From the NCBI GenBank assembly GCA_903866255.1, contig CAIPMW010000046.1, positions 1 to 64,000 of the forward strand: DNA of 64,000 nt. Direction: 5' to 3'. This document shows, piece after piece, positions 28,729 to 38,758 of the stretch. The notes under the pieces are model-generated. The model did not search any database. It was not told the origin of the DNA and saw nothing but the letters and a program-made list of their open reading frames with translations. The stretch comes from an uncultured Chlorobiaceae bacterium. GTDB lineage: Bacteria > Bacteroidota > Chlorobiia > Chlorobiales > Chlorobiaceae. How positions within the stretch are numbered: the stretch's first letter is position 1; each line of letters opens with the position of its first letter. The translations under genes and the position numbers were made by a program.

Positions 28729-29064
28729 TCAAGATTCTGACCCATTCGCAAAATCTGTAGCCCCATCAATCCAGCAGAGATAACCCGGCAACCCGCCAGT
28801 AATCGGCAGCATGATAATTTCCGGCACATCGTAGGGGTGATGCTCCAGAATATGGGCTTCGAGGTCGTGGTAACGGGCTTCGGTGGTTTTGATATACAGG
28901 GCAACTTCACCCTCTTTCTGCAGCTTGCCTTCCCAGATAAAAAAGCTTTGAATATCGGCCATCTGGATGCAGGCGGCGAGGTGTTGCTCAAGAATGCTCT
29001 CAGCAAGCTTTTCGGCGGTCTCCCGATCGGGTGCGGTGGTAATCACCATGCAATAGAGGCTCAT
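28729..29064 (-). CDS. cutA: Divalent-cation tolerance protein CutA
   Basis: 111 aa from the ATG at 29064 (MSLYCMVITTAPDRETA); a 10-residue longer reading is less likely. It matches the trimeric CutA1 fold: LAACIQMADIQSFFIWEGK, EVALYIKTTEARY and HPYDVPEIIMLPI. Family members have been linked to copper tolerance, but the true role is uncertain. It converges with holB and follows the peptidase gene by 19 bp. Confidence 0.92.
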   Translation of the reverse strand: MSLYCMVITTAPDRETAEKLAESILEQHLAACIQMADIQSFFIWEGKLQKEGEVALYIKTTEARYHDLEAHILEHHPYDVPEIIMLPITGGLPGYLCWIDGATDFANGSES

Positions 29065-29083
29065 TTTCTTCTGGATAAAAAAG

Positions 29084-30178
29084 TTACAGTTCAATCAGCT
29101 CTTTGGTAAATTGTTGCAACGGTGTCACTCCATGAGGCCCCATAAGAACCGTATCCTCAATGCGTACTCCAAACTTACCGGGCAGATAAATTCCAGGCTC
29201 AATGGTAAAAACCATATTCTCCCGTAACTCATGCTCCCCTTTGGCACTGATTCGGGGCTCTTCATGCACATCGAGCCCAACACCGTGACCAAGGCCATGC
29301 CCAAACTCCTCCGTGTAGCCGTGGTCGGCAATATATCGGCGAACCACAGCATCAAGCTCTTTGGCAACCATGCCGCATCGCGCCGACGCAATCCCAAGTT
29401 CCTGCGCCTCCTGCACAATGCGGTAGACCGTGCGCGCCTCATCTGATATGTTGCCAAGTGCAACCGTTCGCGTCTGATCGGAAGCATAGCCCTCAACCAC
29501 GCAACCGGTATCAATCACAATCAGCTCCCCCGGTTTAAAACAGGCCTCTGAAGGACGGGCATGCGGCATCGCAGAACGAGCGCCTCCAGCCACAATTGGC
29601 TCAAACGAGTCACTCTCCGCACCAAGCTTTTTATGCTGATACGTTATTTCGGTGGCGATATCAAGCTCTGTTACTGATGGAGAGATCATGGAAAGCACAC
29701 CCTCAAGCACCTGCTCACCGATGGCTGCAGCACGACGCATCCTCATTAACTCTATTCCGTTTTTAACCATCCTGAACTCATCGAAAAATGAGTCAACCGG
29801 TACTACCCGTTGCCTGCCATGAAAAAGCTCGATAAACCGGGTCGCTTCATGCCAGGTGACCTTGTCAGATTGCAGGGCAACGGTCTCTCCAAGGTAATAT
29901 CGTCCGGAACCAAGCTCTGCCTCAAATCCGTCTGCGGCAATAACCGTTTCCACCGCAGTAACCTCCTGGGCCGCCTGTTCCTGATAGCGAAAATCGGTAA
30001 AAAGCCAACTTTTTTCTGGTGTCACCAGCATCCTTGCACTCGATCCACTGAAACCAGTCAACCAGCGGATAACAGAGAGATCAGTAATGATACAGCCGTC
30101 CAGCGCACGGCTCATCATCTTTCTCAACACCAGCTCAAGCGACTCTTTCTGGTACACCTGTATCTGTTCACTCTCCAT
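29084..30178 (-). CDS. Xaa-Pro peptidase (M24B)
   Basis: A 364-aa protein with an N-terminal creatinase-like domain (~1-130) and a C-terminal pita-bread fold. All five metal ligands are visible: Asp in VIDTGCVV, Asp in YASDQTRTV, His in [15 protein letters not shown], Glu in FTIEPGIY and Glu in VRIEDTVL. It cleaves N-terminal residues before proline or X-Pro dipeptides; PepP and PepQ cannot be separated. Divergent from trpD. Confidence 0.9.
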   Translation of the reverse strand: MESEQIQVYQKESLELVLRKMMSRALDGCIITDLSVIRWLTGFSGSSARMLVTPEKSWLFTDFRYQEQAAQEVTAVETVIAADGFEAELGSGRYYLGETVALQSDKVTWHEATRFIELFHGRQRVVPVDSFFDEFRMVKNGIELMRMRRAAAIGEQVLEGVLSMISPSVTELDIATEITYQHKKLGAESDSFEPIVAGGARSAMPHARPSEACFKPGELIVIDTGCVVEGYASDQTRTVALGNISDEARTVYRIVQEAQELGIASARCGMVAKELDAVVRRYIADHGYTEEFGHGLGHGVGLDVHEEPRISAKGEHELRENMVFTIEPGIYLPGKFGVRIEDTVLMGPHGVTPLQQFTKELIEL

Positions 30179-30293
30179 AACTCTTTTGAAAATTTATAAA
30201 AATGGCCTGGGAATGGCGGTTAAACGCAATCAATTCTTTTTAATTAATTTACATTTACGAATATTCACAATCATTTGCCACACTGTCAGCATC

Positions 30294-31352
30294 ATGAGCC
30301 ATAAAAAGTTACTGCAAAAGCTGCTTGCCGGAGAACATTTTTCACAAGAAGAGATGATGTTTTCCATGAACAGCATTATGGATGGTCAGTTTTCCGAACC
30401 TGTTATTGCGGCGCTTCTTGCCCTTCAGCAGAAAAAAGGCATTACTCCGGCAGAGACTGCCGGGGCGTACTACAGCCTGATGAAAAAAGCCATTACTCTT
30501 GATCTGGACAACAATGCGGTTGATACCTGTGGAACTGGTGGAGACCATGCAGGCACCTACAACATCTCCACAACAGCTTCAATTATTGCATGCAGCGCTG
30601 GTGTCCCCATTGCCAAACATGGCAACCGTTCGGTAACAAGCAGTTGCGGCAGCGCTGATGTTCTTGAAGCTCTTGGTTTTACTATTGATTTACCCCCGGA
30701 AGCGACAAAAGAGCTGTTTCAGCGGACTGGATTTGCCTTTCTGTTTGCGCCACTCTACCACCCTTCAATGAAAAGAGTGGCCACTATCCGCAGGGAACTG
30801 GGCATCAGAACCATCTTTAACATTCTTGGCCCCCTGATTAATCCGGCAAAAACAAAACGCCAACTTGTCGGCGTGTTCAACAGGGAGCTGATGGAACTCT
30901 ATACCGAAGTATTTATCCAGACAGGAGCCAGCCATGCGCTGATTGTTCACTCCATGACTGAAGAGGGAATCGCTCTCGACGAACCAAGCCTCAACGGCCC
31001 GACCCATATTACTGAAGTTCAGAACGGAAATGTACAACAGCACACCATCTATCCTGAAGATTTCGGTCTGAAAAGACACCCCCTTGCGGACATTCAGGGT
31101 GGTAAAAAAGAGGATAACGCTCTTATTATCAGCCAAATCCTCGGAGGAGACGCTCCTGCAGCACACGTTGATGCGGCTCTCTTCACCACCGCCATGGCCT
31201 GTTATGTCTCAGGAAAGGCTGCAAGTATTGAAACAGGCTTTATCATGGCAAGGGATGCCCTGGAGAGCGGCAACTCAGAGCGGAAGTTTCATGAAATCCT
31301 GCGAGTGAATGCTGAACTCACCGGACAACACAAGCTGGCTGTCAACCAATAA
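30294..31352 (+). CDS. trpD: Anthranilate phosphoribosyltransferase
   Basis: 352 aa from the ATG at 30294 ([16 protein letters not shown]); the longer open frame upstream overlaps the divergent peptidase gene and is rejected. PRPP-binding motifs are [19 protein letters not shown] and [21 protein letters not shown]; the anthranilate region [16 protein letters not shown] is intact. It makes phosphoribosyl-anthranilate in tryptophan synthesis. The chlorophyll synthase gene follows 75 bp downstream. Confidence 0.95.
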   Translation: MSHKKLLQKLLAGEHFSQEEMMFSMNSIMDGQFSEPVIAALLALQQKKGITPAETAGAYYSLMKKAITLDLDNNAVDTCGTGGDHAGTYNISTTASIIACSAGVPIAKHGNRSVTSSCGSADVLEALGFTIDLPPEATKELFQRTGFAFLFAPLYHPSMKRVATIRRELGIRTIFNILGPLINPAKTKRQLVGVFNRELMELYTEVFIQTGASHALIVHSMTEEGIALDEPSLNGPTHITEVQNGNVQQHTIYPEDFGLKRHPLADIQGGKKEDNALIISQILGGDAPAAHVDAALFTTAMACYVSGKAASIETGFIMARDALESGNSERKFHEILRVNAELTGQHKLAVNQ

Positions 31353-31427
31353 ATCCTTATCTTTTTGCCAAAAAACTTGTATACTGTCTGCTTTGTTTTT
31401 ATGCTGGAACGAGAACCCCCTATACCC

Positions 31428-32420
31428 ATGAACGGACGAGAAACTCTTCATCCTGAAAAACAGCAAGGTATAGCAGAGAAGCTTCGCCTGTCAGGAGTAA
31501 GCGATTCCCGGCAGAAAGAGATCCAGCAGGCTCTTGAGAATGTCAACAGGCCTGGCTTCAGGATTGAACCCTCTGCCATTGTCCCGCTCATGAAGCCGGT
31601 TACCTGGTTCCCCCCGATGTGGGCTTTTGCCTGCGGCGTAGTATCGACCGGCGAAAGTGTTACTGAAAACTGGTCTATCCTCCTCCGTGGCGTCCTTCTG
31701 GCGGGACCGCTGATGTGCGCCATGTCGCAGACCATGAACGACTACTTCGACCGCGAGGTTGACGCCATCAATGAACCTGAACGTCCAATTCCGGCAGGCA
31801 AAATATCAAAATCAGCCAGTTGGCTTATCACCTTCGCTCTGATTGTCATCGGCTTCATTGTTGCGTTCTCCATTCACCCCTATGTCGTTGTGATAGCATT
31901 TGTGGGAGTGCTCATGTCGCACGCCTATTCCGGCCCACCAATCAGGGCAAAAAGAAACGGCTGGTTTGGCAACCTTATTGTAGGGCTTGCCTACGAAGGT
32001 GTGGCCTGGCTGACCGGCAGCTTTGCCATTACGCAAGGCATTCCTTCGATTGAAACCATTGCCCTTGCGATTATTTTTTCACTCGGTGCTCATGGCATCA
32101 TGACGCTGAACGACTTCAAGTCAATTGTCGGTGACAATATCCGCAAGGTAGCGTCAATCCCCGTACAGCTTGGCGAAAAAAAGGCAGCAATACTCGCATC
32201 AATTATTATGGATGTCGCCCAGCTTGCCGCAATCTCCATTCTCGTAGTCAAAGGCTCCATGACAACAACGGTCATCGCCCTTCTACTCCTCGTCGCGCAA
32301 CTGCCCATGCAAAAAATCCTGATTACACAACCAAAAGAGAGAGCGGTGTGGTACAACGCTTTCGGAACTCTGCTCTACGTGTTATCGATGATGGTCTGTG
32401 CTGTCGGCATCCGACCCTGA
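31428..32420 (+). CDS. bchG: UbiA-family (bacterio)chlorophyll synthase
   Basis: A 330-aa polytopic prenyltransferase from the ATG at 31428; an in-frame ATG at 31401 is possible and neither has a clear ribosome site. The first Asp motif is NDYFDREVDAINEPERP, the hallmark of chlorophyll synthases, and a second Asp-containing motif is LNDFKSIVGDN. About eight membrane helices follow a soluble N-terminus. It attaches the isoprenoid tail to (bacterio)chlorophyllide. The strong INEPERP match suggests the Chl/BChl a enzyme (BchG or ChlG) rather than the BChl c enzyme BchK, but this was not tested. Confidence 0.85.
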   Translation: MNGRETLHPEKQQGIAEKLRLSGVSDSRQKEIQQALENVNRPGFRIEPSAIVPLMKPVTWFPPMWAFACGVVSTGESVTENWSILLRGVLLAGPLMCAMSQTMNDYFDREVDAINEPERPIPAGKISKSASWLITFALIVIGFIVAFSIHPYVVVIAFVGVLMSHAYSGPPIRAKRNGWFGNLIVGLAYEGVAWLTGSFAITQGIPSIETIALAIIFSLGAHGIMTLNDFKSIVGDNIRKVASIPVQLGEKKAAILASIIMDVAQLAAISILVVKGSMTTTVIALLLLVAQLPMQKILITQPKERAVWYNAFGTLLYVLSMMVCAVGIRP

Positions 32421-32492
32421 CACGATACTTTTTCCAGTTTAGAAAACTATTGCTATATTCCGGTTCGTTTTTTAAAACCAATTGATTGCGCC

Positions 32493-32711
32493 ATGTCCAA
32501 AGTTTGTCTACTGACCGGTAAAAGACCTCTCTACGGCAATACGGTATCTCATGCCAATAACCATGTCCGTACCCGTTTTGAGCCCAACCTCCACACCAAA
32601 AGAGTCTGGATTGAAGAGGAAAAACGGTTTGTAAAGGTGAAGCTTTCTGCAAAAGCCATGAAAATTATTGCTAAAACCGGTACCGCCGAACTCGCCAAAC
32701 TGGTCAAGTAA
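32493..32711 (+). CDS. rpmB: 50S ribosomal protein L28
   Basis: 72 aa with the L28 signature start [23 protein letters not shown] and the RRVWIEEE-like segment [17 protein letters not shown]. Short relative to E. coli L28 (78 aa) but within family range. It has its own gap upstream (72 bp after bchG), with the AT-rich CTATATTCCGG about 40 bp before the ATG. Confidence 0.96.
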   Translation: MSKVCLLTGKRPLYGNTVSHANNHVRTRFEPNLHTKRVWIEEEKRFVKVKLSAKAMKIIAKTGTAELAKLVK

Positions 32712-32859
32712 GGGCGAAACACACCAGTTTATCCATGAGTTCCACAAGAATCTTCTGTCGGACATAACAAAAACCGCCCATTCTCCCTGCTGACTATCGA
32801 TAATCGGGATTATGATGTCACAAAAAAGAGTGAGTTGTTGAATTGATTCAAATCTTGTA

Positions 32860-32892
32860 AAAGCTCAACATTGAACGGTTGAGCTTTTTTTA
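32860..32892 (+). terminator. Intrinsic terminator touching the rnhA start
   Basis: AAAGCTCAAC (32860-32869) pairs perfectly with GTTGAGCTTT around an ~8-nt loop, followed by a T run that ends 3-4 bases before the rnhA ATG at 32896. It should stop rpmB transcripts. Its position also removes space for an rnhA ribosome site, so it may control rnhA read-through. Confidence 0.8.
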
Positions 32893-32895
32893 TCG

Positions 32896-33336
32896 ATGGA
32901 GAAAAAAGTAATCATTTACACCGATGGCGCATGCAGCGGCAATCCTGGGCCTGGTGGTTGGGGAGCTGTAATGATGTACGGCTCTTCAACCCGTGAAATC
33001 TCGGGATATTCTCCCGCTACAACCAATAACCGAATGGAACTCAGTGCTGCAATTGAGGCACTGGGAGCGCTGAAAGAGCCCTGCCGGGTAGATCTGTACA
33101 GCGACTCGAGCTACCTCGTCAACGCCGTCAACAACGGATGGCTGAAGCGCTGGACAATCAATAACTGGCAGACCGCAGCAAAAAAAAGTGTTGAAAACAT
33201 CGATCTGTGGCAAAAAATCCTGAAGTTGCTTACATTGCACAGCATAAAATTTCATAAAGTAAAAGGCCACAGCGACAACCCTTACAACAACCGCTGCGAC
33301 ACTCTGGCACGCGAAGCCATCAAAAGAAAATCATAA
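32896..33336 (+). CDS. rnhA: Ribonuclease HI
   Basis: A 146-aa protein degrading RNA in RNA-DNA hybrids. Catalytic residues are visible: Asp in [17 protein letters not shown], Glu in [10 protein letters not shown], Asp in [11 protein letters not shown] and the last Asp in [22 protein letters not shown] is also intact. The ATG follows a terminator T tract with almost no leader. A membrane-anchored protein gene follows by 11 bp. Confidence 0.95.
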   Translation: MEKKVIIYTDGACSGNPGPGGWGAVMMYGSSTREISGYSPATTNNRMELSAAIEALGALKEPCRVDLYSDSSYLVNAVNNGWLKRWTINNWQTAAKKSVENIDLWQKILKLLTLHSIKFHKVKGHSDNPYNNRCDTLAREAIKRKS

Positions 33337-33347
33337 TCAGGTGATAT

Positions 33348-34391
33348 ATGCAGGTGAACCCCGAATCTGAAGCGACACCCGCAGTACGTGAAAAACGATC
33401 CCTGAAAAAAGGGGCAGGACTTCTCCTCTCCATCAGCGTTATCAGCACTGTCTGCTTTATCATACTGGCTCTCTGGGTCAACTGGTCGAAACCCCGGCTT
33501 CAGCCAGAGCCATTAACTCCCGCTCTTAAAGCATTGGTTGACCGTATTCCCGGCAATTCTGATGCCCTTGTCTACATCGGACTGAAAGATATCCGCGAGA
33601 GCCGACTCTGGAAAGAGATCATTCCTGACTCCCTGAAAAAAACACCAATCTTTCAGCCACAAGGCAAGCTCGATGCCATTTTAAAAGCCTCAAAGATCAA
33701 CCCCACGCTTGATATCGACACTCTGCTGATCAGTTTCAAACGGCACGGTTACAAAGAGCAGAACTATCTCGGCATCGCATCGGGCACATTTACCGAAAAG
33801 CTTCCGGCATCACTACTCAAATCCATGAGCACAAGCACAGAGGAGATCGGTGGCCATCAATGCTACACCCTCGACAGCACACTCTGGCTCAGCCCGCTTG
33901 GACCGAGACAAATTGCTCTGAGCAACAACAAAAAAATGCTCAGAGAATTCCTTGTCCCGACCGGCAGTTTCTTTAAGCGGGACTCTCTCTCTGTTGCATT
34001 GATCGACAAAGCCCTGTATAAATCGCACCTTTGGTTTGCCCTGCCATCAGCAGCCTGGACCGCAGGTGCCTTGCAAAGCCTCACGTCGACCAATCAGGGC
34101 ATACAATCAATGGGCAACCTGAACCGCATCCAGAATCTTGCTCTCTCCGTAAAATTCAAGGATGGAATAGAGGGGCAGAGCGAATGGGTCTATAACAGCA
34201 ATCAGGCAGCCTATTTTGCATCGACTTTCCTCTGGGGTGCCATCAAGCTCTCCGGGCTGAGCGGCAACAAAACCTCCGAGCAGACAAAAGGGTTGCTCGA
34301 TAGAATCAAGGTACAGCAAAACCTCAATTCAGTCATTATTCATACAGAGTTTCCTTTTGAGCTTTTTCAGGCAGCAAAACAAAAGAGATAG
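33348..34391 (+). CDS. Membrane-anchored protein of unknown function
   Basis: A 347-aa protein with a charged cytosolic N-terminus, one helix (LLLSISVISTVCFIILALWV, residues ~26-45) and a ~300-aa extracytoplasmic part. The latter includes VDRIPGNSDALVYIGLKDI and repeated alternating patterns reminiscent of proteins annotated as DUF3352-like, but I do not recognise it securely. It is probably co-transcribed with rnhA. No catalytic motif seen. Confidence 0.6.
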   Translation: MQVNPESEATPAVREKRSLKKGAGLLLSISVISTVCFIILALWVNWSKPRLQPEPLTPALKALVDRIPGNSDALVYIGLKDIRESRLWKEIIPDSLKKTPIFQPQGKLDAILKASKINPTLDIDTLLISFKRHGYKEQNYLGIASGTFTEKLPASLLKSMSTSTEEIGGHQCYTLDSTLWLSPLGPRQIALSNNKKMLREFLVPTGSFFKRDSLSVALIDKALYKSHLWFALPSAAWTAGALQSLTSTNQGIQSMGNLNRIQNLALSVKFKDGIEGQSEWVYNSNQAAYFASTFLWGAIKLSGLSGNKTSEQTKGLLDRIKVQQNLNSVIIHTEFPFELFQAAKQKR

Positions 34392-34427
34392 CAGCAGAAA
34401 AGCGCCTTGGATAATGGCAGCAACGGC

Positions 34428-35417
34428 CTACACCTCGTCCATATCCCGAAAAAAACAGAGCGATGCTCCTTTCCAGAGCACCCGCAATCGTCGGCCTGCC
34501 ATCACCATTTTTCCCTGATGCGTGTTCAGTACATTGACCAGCTTCTGGAGTGTTTGGGCATCGACCGGCGCATCCATATCCCGCAAGGCCCTCTTGAAAA
34601 GCTCTTTCTGTTCAAAAACTGTAAGCCGCTTCAGAGCCTGCACATCAAGCTTGCCATCAGTGAGGGAGAGCCCTGGCATCCGTTCAGAGAGTTCTTCAAA
34701 ATGGCGCTCAAGAAACTCCTCAAGCTCTCCCGCCTGTTCAGAAAATCTCTGAAGGGAAGGCAACAGCTTATGCGGAAAGCGCTCCTCAATCAGGGGAATA
34801 ACGCGGTTTCTGATAAAATTTCTGTCGTAATCGTTAGCAACATTACTCGCATCCACCCTGCTTGCCACACCCTTTTCTTTAAGATATGCCGCAATTTCAG
34901 CTTTGTGCAGCAGGAGCATCGGTCGGATGATTTTCCCGTTACAGGCACGAATTCCTCTCAGTCCAGGAGGTGATACCCCCCTGAAAAGATTAAAAAGAAT
35001 CGTCTCGGCATTATCGTTGCTATGATGACCAGTCGCAATTCTGGTATATCCCTGCTGCAACAGCACCTGATCAAAAAAAGTATACCGCAATATGCGTGCA
35101 CTTTCTTCAACAGATTTTTTCAACTCCCCGGCACAACGCAAGGTATCGAAGCACTCAACAAAACAGGGCAGCCCAAGCGAAAGAGCATGATCGCGCACAA
35201 AACATTCATCTGCATCACTCTCAGCACCACGAAGCTGAAAGTTGCAATGGACTATGGCAAGCTCACAATGCAGCATTGGCTTTACCGCCAAAAAAAGTGT
35301 AAGCAGTGCCATTGAGTCCGGCCCACCGGAAACAGCAAGAAGTACCTTGTCACCAGAGGCGACCAGACCTCTTGCCTTCATCTCTCCAAGAAACTTTTTT
35401 TCTAACGCACGCATCAT
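34428..35417 (-). CDS. tilS: tRNA(Ile)-lysidine synthetase
   Basis: 329 aa from the ATG at 35417 (MMRALEKKFLGEMKARG); an upstream in-frame ATG would add 24 residues unlike the family. The PP-loop is LLAVSGGPDSMALLTLF, and the TilS motifs ATGHHSNDNAETILFNLFRG and RNFIRNRVIPL are present. It converts C34 of the CAU-anticodon tRNA-Ile to lysidine. The C-terminal domain is short. Divergent from psd. Confidence 0.93.
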   Translation of the reverse strand: MMRALEKKFLGEMKARGLVASGDKVLLAVSGGPDSMALLTLFLAVKPMLHCELAIVHCNFQLRGAESDADECFVRDHALSLGLPCFVECFDTLRCAGELKKSVEESARILRYTFFDQVLLQQGYTRIATGHHSNDNAETILFNLFRGVSPPGLRGIRACNGKIIRPMLLLHKAEIAAYLKEKGVASRVDASNVANDYDRNFIRNRVIPLIEERFPHKLLPSLQRFSEQAGELEEFLERHFEELSERMPGLSLTDGKLDVQALKRLTVFEQKELFKRALRDMDAPVDAQTLQKLVNVLNTHQGKMVMAGRRLRVLWKGASLCFFRDMDEV

Positions 35418-35554
35418 TATCTGGAAATGGAAGATCAATTTTCGACACAAATCAAAAAATAACGGAAAAATATTTCCTGCCTCATCCAAGTCGAGGAAAA
35501 ATAATTATTATGGAGGGGGAACTTATCATATCGTCATCAAATAGAGATAACAAG

Positions 35555-36193
35555 ATGTTGACATCGTACGGCTACAGCACCATGATAAAAGTCCTGATTC
35601 TCGCCATGGTACTCAGTGCTGCGGCAGTGCTTTTCCCCACCTGGGCAGAGATGACAATTCTGGTGGCTCTCGGTGCCATAATCCTCTTCACACTCTATTT
35701 TTTTCGTGATCCCGAACGTTCAATACCAAACGAACAACGGGTTATTCTTGCACCTGCCGACGGTAAAATTATTCTCGTGCAGCCATATAAGCAGAGCTGT
35801 TCCTCCGGTCCCTTGACACTCATAAGCATCTTCATGTCACCCTTCAACGTGCACGTCAATCGAATACCTGTGAGCGGAAAAGTGACCCATCTGCGCTACT
35901 GCCCCGGAAAATTCCTTATGGCTTTTGACCATCAGAGTACGGAGAACAACGAAAGAATGGAGATCGGTATCGACAATGGAGAGATAGAGGTTCGATTCAG
36001 CCAGGTATCCGGCTTTCTGGCAAGAAGAATTGTCTGCACCCTGCAAAGCGGAGAGATGGTCAAAATCGGTAAACGCTTCGGCATGATCAAATTCGGCTCA
36101 AGAGTCGATCTCATCCTGCCCGCCTCGGCAAAAGTTGCAGTTCAACGAGGAGAGACAACCCGTGCGGGTGAAACCGTGATAGCCCGTTACTGA
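35555..36193 (+). CDS. psd: Phosphatidylserine decarboxylase proenzyme, short form
   Basis: 212 aa from the ATG at 35555, preceded by GAGATAACAAG; a longer start at 35510 is possible. Two N-terminal membrane segments (~10-28, 32-48) are followed by FFRDPERSIP, ILAPADGKI, FNVHVNRIPVSG and the self-cleavage site in KFGSRVDL (Gly-Ser, forming the pyruvoyl group). The size fits the short Psd-A class. It makes phosphatidylethanolamine. Confidence 0.92.
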   Translation: MLTSYGYSTMIKVLILAMVLSAAAVLFPTWAEMTILVALGAIILFTLYFFRDPERSIPNEQRVILAPADGKIILVQPYKQSCSSGPLTLISIFMSPFNVHVNRIPVSGKVTHLRYCPGKFLMAFDHQSTENNERMEIGIDNGEIEVRFSQVSGFLARRIVCTLQSGEMVKIGKRFGMIKFGSRVDLILPASAKVAVQRGETTRAGETVIARY

Positions 36194-36291
36194 GAAGAGC
36201 CACTCACCGTTGAAAAAAGTTGTTTCAGGAATCGGGATTGCGTATATAACCAGCACAGGCCCATCACAATAACATAATCGGGGGAAGACCT

Positions 36292-36501
36292 ATGTTCGGA
36301 TTAGGTGGACAGGAACTCATTCTTATTCTGCTGATCATTTTGCTGCTGTTCGGTGCAAAAAAGCTGCCGGAACTTGCGAGAGGTTTGGGGAAAGGGATGA
36401 AAGAATTTAAAAAGGCGCAGACAGAAATTGAGGAAGAGTTTACAAAAGCAGCCGATGAACTACCCAAAAAAGATAAATCACCCTCATCGACACAGGCATA
36501 A
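36292..36501 (+). CDS. tatA: Sec-independent translocase subunit TatA
   Basis: A 69-aa protein: short N-terminus [10 protein letters not shown], one hydrophobic helix, the [20 protein letters not shown] hinge and amphipathic helix, then a charged tail. This is the TatA/E layout; it forms the twin-arginine pore. No tatC is adjacent in this window. recN follows 18 bp downstream. Confidence 0.92.
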   Translation: MFGLGGQELILILLIILLLFGAKKLPELARGLGKGMKEFKKAQTEIEEEFTKAADELPKKDKSPSSTQA

Positions 36502-36519
36502 CGTGCGCAATAACTGGCC

Positions 36520-38223
36520 ATGCTTTGCACCCTTTACATCAAAAATTTTGCATTAATCCAGGAGTTAACGGTTGACTTTGACCCTGGTTTGACCATTATC
36601 ACCGGCGAGACTGGCGCAGGGAAGTCCATTCTTGTCGGTGCGCTGAACCTTGTACTGGGTGAGCGAGGCAGCAGTGATCTGGTGCGGTCCGGCGCATCCA
36701 AAGCGGTCATTGAGGCCGTGCTCAAAGAGGTTCATTCTGCAAAGATCGACAGTCTGCTGAATGCTGCAAACATCGAAACTGCGCTGGAGCTCATCCTTCG
36801 CAGAGAGATCTCATCTAGCGGACAATCCCGCTGCTTCATCAACGACACACCCTGCACAGCCGCCCTGCTCAAACAGGCAGGAGAAGAGCTGATTGACCTC
36901 CACGGGCAGCACGATCACCAACTGCTGCTGCACGCTGATACGCATGAAACGCTTCTTGATGATTTCGCGCTGGCTGCAGAGGAGGTTGTTACCTACAAAA
37001 CAACCCGCTCATCACTTCAGGCGCTCCAGCAACAGTTGAACTCGCTTAACAATGAGGCAGCAACCATCCGGGAAAAGAAAGAGATGGTTGATTTTCAGGT
37101 ACACGAGCTCAACTCGGTTGACTTGAAAAATGGTGAAGTGAAGACGATTGATACTGCAATTACCCTCCTCGAAAATGCCGAAACCCTCTTCACGCTCAGC
37201 ACCACCCTCAACGAGCTGCTTTACGACGGCGACCACTCCATCTATTCAGCCATAACATCAGCACTGCACACCCTCGAAAAACTTTGCGCTATCGACAAGC
37301 GCTTCGACATTCATCTTGAGGAGACCCGCACAGCAACAAGCATTGTTGATGAGCTCTCCCGCTTCACCCGCAGCTATATTTCGGGTATTGATTTCAATCC
37401 CGGAAAACTTGACACGTTACGTGAGCGTCAACTCCAGCTCCAGCGCCTTTGCAAAAAATATGGACGTACACACGCAGAACTGATTGAGCTGAAAAACGAG
37501 CTTGAAGCAAGGAGCGCACTTGAAGAGAACCTTGAAGAGGAGCGCTGCCACATTGAGCAGGCGATAACATTCAAAAAAACGGAACTCTCTCTTCAAGCCG
37601 AAACACTCAGCCACAAGCGGCTGGAAGCTGCACGCCGCCTTGAAACAGCCATTCAGGAGCAGTTGGCGACGCTCGGCATACCACACGCCACCTTCATTGT
37701 CAACATAACGCACGAAGAGCATCAAAAGGGCGATATTTCCGTAGCGGGCACAACATTTACCGCTTTTCCCGGCGGTTACGACAAGATTGAGTTTCTGATC
37801 TCCACCAATCCGGGCGAAAAGCCGAAGCACCTCGTCAAGGTGGCATCCGGTGGAGAGATTTCACGCGTCATGCTCGCCATGAAAAGCGCCCTGGCAGAGT
37901 CAGCCAAACTGCCAATACTCATTTTCGATGAAATTGATACTGGTATCAGCGGTCGTATCGCCGAAGCGGTAGGCAAAAGCCTGCAAAAACTCTCGCGCCT
38001 CCACCAGATCATCGCTATTACCCACCTGCCGCAAATTGCAGCCATGGCCGACCTGCACCTCAGCGTCAAAAAATCTGTCCAGCAGGAGAGAACCGTAACA
38101 GAGGTTACCCCTCTCGACCAAGAAAGCCGCTTGCAGGCCATTGCCAGCCTCATCAGCGGCCAGCAAATTTCAGCATCATCGCTCACTCTGGCAGCAGAGC
38201 TGATTGAGGCCGCTCGAGACTGA
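36520..38223 (+). CDS. recN: DNA repair protein RecN
   Basis: A 567-aa SMC-like ATPase. Walker A is ITGETGAGKSILVGAL at the N-terminus. The region ~150-370 is a coiled coil with a central turn. The C-terminal ABC signature is KVASGGEISRVMLAMK, and Walker B ILIFDEIDTGISGRIAE is followed by TGHLP-like ITHLPQIAA. It acts in recombinational repair of double-strand breaks. Length is normal (E. coli 553). The next gene begins 1 bp after its stop. Confidence 0.95.
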   Translation: MLCTLYIKNFALIQELTVDFDPGLTIITGETGAGKSILVGALNLVLGERGSSDLVRSGASKAVIEAVLKEVHSAKIDSLLNAANIETALELILRREISSSGQSRCFINDTPCTAALLKQAGEELIDLHGQHDHQLLLHADTHETLLDDFALAAEEVVTYKTTRSSLQALQQQLNSLNNEAATIREKKEMVDFQVHELNSVDLKNGEVKTIDTAITLLENAETLFTLSTTLNELLYDGDHSIYSAITSALHTLEKLCAIDKRFDIHLEETRTATSIVDELSRFTRSYISGIDFNPGKLDTLRERQLQLQRLCKKYGRTHAELIELKNELEARSALEENLEEERCHIEQAITFKKTELSLQAETLSHKRLEAARRLETAIQEQLATLGIPHATFIVNITHEEHQKGDISVAGTTFTAFPGGYDKIEFLISTNPGEKPKHLVKVASGGEISRVMLAMKSALAESAKLPILIFDEIDTGISGRIAEAVGKSLQKLSRLHQIIAITHLPQIAAMADLHLSVKKSVQQERTVTEVTPLDQESRLQAIASLISGQQISASSLTLAAELIEAARD

Positions 38224-38224
38224 C

Positions 38225-38746
38225 ATGCCAACATTAAAACCAAATGAAGTAAAGTGGCTTAAAGGCCTTCACCTGTTGGCTGTTTCCTGCTGGGTGGGCG
38301 GAGCGGTATCTTTGATATCGCTCTATTTTTTGAAAGCTGGCATTACTGATGGCCGCGTGTTGTACGGAATCAACCAGAGCCTTCATCACGTTGATATGTC
38401 GATTGTTGTGGTTCCTGGAGCTATCGGCAGCCTGCTTACCGGGTTGGCATACTCACTCTTCACCAACTGGGGCTTCTTCAAGCACAACTGGCTCACCTTC
38501 AAGTGGATTATAACCGTTGCAGCCATTGTGTTTGGAACCTTTTTTCTTGGCCCCTGGGAGTCAACGATGATGGAGATCTCCGGCAAACTCGGCATGGCGG
38601 CTCTCGGTGATGCCGCCTATCTCTACAATCAAAAGATGAATCTCTGGTTTGGAACTCTTCAAGTCCTGATACTGATGGGCACCATATTTGTCTCTATTCT
38701 GAAACCATGGAAATCAAAAAAAGAGGCCAAGAAAACGATCGCATAA
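38225..38746 (+). CDS. Four-helix integral membrane protein (DUF2269-like)
   Basis: 173 aa from the ATG at 38225 directly after recN. Four to five hydrophobic helices are visible, with conserved-looking His residues in KGLHLLAVSCWVGGA and SLHHVDMSIVV that could bind heme. The pattern resembles DUF2269-type predicted membrane proteins; function unknown. It is the last clearly backbone gene before the accessory island. Confidence 0.65.
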   Translation: MPTLKPNEVKWLKGLHLLAVSCWVGGAVSLISLYFLKAGITDGRVLYGINQSLHHVDMSIVVVPGAIGSLLTGLAYSLFTNWGFFKHNWLTFKWIITVAAIVFGTFFLGPWESTMMEISGKLGMAALGDAAYLYNQKMNLWFGTLQVLILMGTIFVSILKPWKSKKEAKKTIA

Positions 38747-38758
38747 AATTGTAGTTCA

